A stretch of DNA of 35,850 bases from Desulfobacteraceae bacterium (GTDB taxonomy: Bacteria; Desulfobacterota; DSM-4660; Desulfatiglandales; Desulfatiglandaceae): positions 1-35,850 of the forward strand of contig JADHXI010000013.1 in NCBI GenBank assembly GCA_016783065.1, in the 5' to 3' direction. Below are positions 33,301-35,850 of this stretch, piece after piece. The translations under genes were made by a program, and so were the position numbers. Position 1 is the first letter of the stretch; the number at the start of each line of letters is the position of its first letter. Under the pieces are notes generated by a model. It saw nothing but the letters and a program-made list of their open reading frames with translations. It had not been told where the DNA came from and did not search any database.

Positions 33301-34419
33301 TTAGTAAGGTGGACGAGCTACGTAGATCCAAGGTTCCGGCTCCCATGGCATCACTTTTCCACTGTCATCCTCCCACTCCACAAGAGCTTCCATTTGAACC
33401 TGTAACTCCTTGTTACGTTCGTCACTGGTTTCATACTGTGCACCGGGCTCCCATTTGTGTACAGATTTCGAATCCTCCTCTCCTACCTCGAATTCAACTT
33501 CCCACCTACCTTCCCGATCATCCTGACTAGTCTTGTCTCTGACTTTTGTCTTCCCTGTTAGCCAATGCCATTGCTCTTTTGGACCGGGGCATCCGACCAC
33601 TACCTCAGCTTGGCTGGAATGTTCCACTACACCCGTAGGCCCCCAACAAGGTAGCCCTTTAACATTAAGTCCTTCAGCATAGTTTCTATTGAGCTTGGTC
33701 ATATATTTTTGTGCAGGTATCACTTCATTGTACACGTGTATATACCACCAATCGGAATCATTAGAACCGTCGTTTCTAAGGATTAAAATACTCGCACTTT
33801 GACGAAACAATCCCGTGGTCTTAGGATCTTCGATTTCTTCCTCATGCAAACTTCCATCATCCTCCCATTGTTGCTTATTTTTCTTCTTGACCACCGGATA
33901 GAGCTTATCTATAGCCAACATACGATCAACAGCCGCATCAATATAACTCAGAAGCCTGCTGAATGGAATTGCGCTTCGGGACAGTATGTTAGTTGTGTAA
34001 TACGTCCCAACAGCACGTCTAAATATACCAGTTGCCTGAATCCGGTCGATTTTCTGTTCCCTGAGAAAAGAAAGCCTGGGGAAGATCTCTAACCTTTTAT
34101 AAAACTTCCGGGGCCAAATTTGAGATCCAAAGATAAAGAACGGCTTTCTTTTTTCGACAATTATGTTGCGCACGAAGCTGATTCCGACTGATTCGAAGTC
34201 CCTTTCATCGATAACTATTCCTTTGCCGAGCAGAAATTGTTGAAACTGCTGGCTTGCAAGTTCTGGTGAAAAAGGGGTCGCCAGTTTTTCCTGATATGGT
34301 CTACTGCTAACTAGCGATAATGTGCTCTGTGCATGGCTCTGACTTGAAACAAAAATAATAATTGGTAAGAGAGAAGCTATGCGAAAAACAGTTTTTCCCA
34401 AACGGTATGGATCTGCCAT
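33301..34419 (-). CDS. Secreted protein of unknown family
   Basis: Not recognised. A 372-residue protein with a plausible signal peptide (GKTVFRIASLLPIIIFVSSQ, cleavage near SHAQ-S). The mature part has no motif I can place. It begins with STLSLVSSRPYQEKL, has an aromatic-rich middle (DWWYIHVYNEVIPAQKYM) and an acidic, Trp-rich C-terminus (WEVEFEVGEEDS, EALVEWEDDSG, MPWEPEPWIYVARPPY). There are few cysteines. I chose the ATG at 34419, with GAGGAGG seven bases upstream; the GTG at 34437 would overlap the upstream gene's stop. It follows the pentapeptide-repeat gene by 14 bases on the same strand, so the two are probably co-translated and may work together at the envelope. Confidence 0.65.
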   Translation of the reverse strand: MADPYRLGKTVFRIASLLPIIIFVSSQSHAQSTLSLVSSRPYQEKLATPFSPELASQQFQQFLLGKGIVIDERDFESVGISFVRNIIVEKRKPFFIFGSQIWPRKFYKRLEIFPRLSFLREQKIDRIQATGIFRRAVGTYYTTNILSRSAIPFSRLLSYIDAAVDRMLAIDKLYPVVKKKNKQQWEDDGSLHEEEIEDPKTTGLFRQSASILILRNDGSNDSDWWYIHVYNEVIPAQKYMTKLNRNYAEGLNVKGLPCWGPTGVVEHSSQAEVVVGCPGPKEQWHWLTGKTKVRDKTSQDDREGRWEVEFEVGEEDSKSVHKWEPGAQYETSDERNKELQVQMEALVEWEDDSGKVMPWEPEPWIYVARPPY

Positions 34420-34433
34420 GGCTATTCCTCCTC

Positions 34434-35850
34434 TCACAATAGTGCATCCACAATTAGTTCAACGGTATCGTGGCGCCCTGATAATGAATAAATGAACACC
34501 ATTATCCATATGGCACCAAGAATCCATTCTATTTTTGCAATGGCTAGGCCGTTTCTTACCCTATACATGCCACCAAAATTCGCTTTCACAAATAGGACTG
34601 TGCTAAGACCCATAGCCCACCATATCCTTCTGAGTCTCGAGGCTCTCGAAGGACCGTGACAATCGCCACACATAGGAAGCTTTGTCAGCCAAAGGCCCCA
34701 TTTGTCGTCTATTGTCTTTTCCTGTATACGCCAATAGAAAAAGATGCCAAAGCCGATAATGAGCATTACGCCGCTGGATATCACTTTCATAGGCCTGATA
34801 CCGAGGCCCAAAAGATGATCGCATATCCAGAATAAGACCCTAAACGGAATAGAGCGGTTTACTCTGTCTGATGCTAGATGATATCTAATGTACATAGCCT
34901 TGTTGGCGTCAGCTAAATTTCCCTCCTTTCTCAGATCGTTCTCAATGTTACGAAGAGATGCTATCGGGTCCTCCAGGCCAGAAAACCTCAGGTTACCTGG
35001 CTTCGTCCACGGTATCATCCACCATGTTAATTTCGGAGGGACAATCACCGTCTTCAAATCTGTGCACACAATTCGAAGTCGACTTCCTTTAACTTTGATT
35101 TTCTCATTATTTTCAACATTCGCGTTTCTCAAATCGAGATTTTGGCCAATAGTACTTCCATAGATCTGGACAGTCTTTGGGATTCTAGCCCCGCATAATC
35201 GAAAGCTTTTATTAATCGCCGTCTCTTTGAGATTGAGACTTCCATCAGCTGGGAAGACGCTTCTCGACAAATCCAGGTCTTGGCCTATGGTTAGGCTCGA
35301 GAGCTTCAATTTGTCGCCTTCCGCATCAGTCAGAACCACGTTTCCGCTGATTATACCTGGCCTATGAGGTTCGCTCTCAAAGCTCATTTCCTTAAAACTT
35401 ACCCTTCGAAGAATTACATCAGAATTGAAGCTCGATCCTTTGAATCTGGTGGTCGTGAAAATCGCACTTTCAAAATTAACTGCGCTCTTGAACTCACACC
35501 TAATAAAGCGGGCGACAGCCCGATACTGCTCACTCTCGTCTTTCTCCGCCCGAAATCGACTCCCAAACAGATTCACTGGACCCTTAAACAGCACCTCGTC
35601 GAAAACCACGTTACCCTTAAACCTGGCGAAATTCAGATTGATGCCCTCAACGAACTCTGCGAACCTAACGCTAATTGAACGGGTGTCCTTCGGTTCAAAT
35701 GTGACATGTTCCAGGTGTACAGCCCGGGTAAACACCACCCGATCCTTCCGGCTCGGTGAGTAAGCACGTACTGCTCCCCTAACAGTGCTATCCATAATCT
35801 TTAGTTCACCCTTTATATCACCTTTAGGCCTAGTGTTTGCTTTCTCACCG
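34434..35850 (-). CDS. Pentapeptide-repeat membrane protein with channel-like C-terminus (5' end outside the window)
   Basis: The frame is open, without a stop, from 34436 past the ATG at 35795 to the right edge, so the gene probably begins outside the window. Numbered from that ATG, residues 25-230 are degenerate pentapeptide repeats (FEGINLNFARFKGNVVFDEV, VTFEP, SLTIGQDLDL, STIGQNLDLRN) that should form a right-handed beta-helix. A linker follows (SGLEDPIASLRNIENDLRKE). Two hydrophobic helices sit at about 337-356 and 420-438. Between them are MCGDCHGP (CxxCH, 376-380) and a pore-like stretch STVLFVKANFGGMYR (398-412). The final IEWILGAIWIMVFIYSLSG resembles the last helix of two-helix potassium-channel-like proteins, but no TxGYGD filter is present. 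Inferred: an ion-channel-like or sensor protein. It is co-transcribed with the downstream secreted protein. Confidence 0.7.
   Translation of the reverse strand, partial: GEKANTRPKGDIKGELKIMDSTVRGAVRAYSPSRKDRVVFTRAVHLEHVTFEPKDTRSISVRFAEFVEGINLNFARFKGNVVFDEVLFKGPVNLFGSRFRAEKDESEQYRAVARFIRCEFKSAVNFESAIFTTTRFKGSSFNSDVILRRVSFKEMSFESEPHRPGIISGNVVLTDAEGDKLKLSSLTIGQDLDLSRSVFPADGSLNLKETAINKSFRLCGARIPKTVQIYGSTIGQNLDLRNANVENNEKIKVKGSRLRIVCTDLKTVIVPPKLTWWMIPWTKPGNLRFSGLEDPIASLRNIENDLRKEGNLADANKAMYIRYHLASDRVNRSIPFRVLFWICDHLLGLGIRPMKVISSGVMLIIGFGIFFYWRIQEKTIDDKWGLWLTKLPMCGDCHGPSRASRLRRIWWAMGLSTVLFVKANFGGMYRVRNGLAIAKIEWILGAIWIMVFIYSLSGRHDTVELIVDALL

Overview
The window looks like a bacterial chromosome segment from the Desulfobacterota (former Deltaproteobacteria), probably an anaerobe. 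This is inferred from content: indolepyruvate:ferredoxin oxidoreductase next to a TrpB2-type tryptophan synthase, a three-domain NifU with NifS, a DUF3124 lipoprotein-like protein, GlnRS, groESL, and many intergenic palindromic repeats. No rRNA, tRNA, CRISPR array or intact transposase was seen.

Layout. 1-3600: the minus-strand groES-groEL operon with a clear terminator, then a sugar-nucleotide epimerase. 3826-6144: one plus-strand gene that fuses a CysM/CysK-type cysteine synthase to a cysteinyl-tRNA synthetase body. That body has lost HIGH, KMSKS and one zinc ligand. 6134-11950: a minus-strand cluster, trpB2 - hairpin - small Cys protein - iorA - iorB - MobA-like nucleotidyltransferase - radical SAM protein. 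12273-14459: a metallo-beta-lactamase-fold hydrolase, a small HTH/coiled-coil protein and a branch-1-type nitrilase. 15320-20123: glnS, then minus-strand cysE, nifS and nifU (cysteine supply and Fe-S assembly). 20568-23701: DUF3124 protein, YkgJ-type protein, TSUP permease and an ACT-domain protein. 23828-28001: amidase, a MazEF-like pair and ilvD. 28273-28874: a BrnTA-like pair.

29322-35850 is accessory in character. It holds a lipoprotein subtilase with a large insertion before its catalytic serine, and a separate small lipoprotein that resembles the subtilase's own propeptide. It also holds a decayed thermonuclease gene with three in-frame TAG stops, and a two-gene unit of a secreted protein of unknown family with a pentapeptide-repeat membrane protein whose C-terminus resembles a two-helix channel with a degenerate filter. 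The pentapeptide gene runs off the right edge.

Intergenic DNA is rich in small mobile repeats. The best supported is a ~260-bp near-palindromic element present twice (14578-14837 and 20221-20481). Each copy is flanked by its own perfect 8-bp direct repeat. A short internally deleted relative and loose ends of the same family lie elsewhere. A second family with a GC-rich core hairpin occurs at 13056-13177 and 26071-26244, and the second copy forms the leader of ilvD.

The two strongest leads for something undescribed are the cysteine synthase-pseudo-CysRS fusion, which may be a cysteine- or tRNA-responsive cysteine synthase, and the subtilase with its stand-alone propeptide-like lipoprotein. 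All assignments come from reading the sequence by eye; no database search was run.
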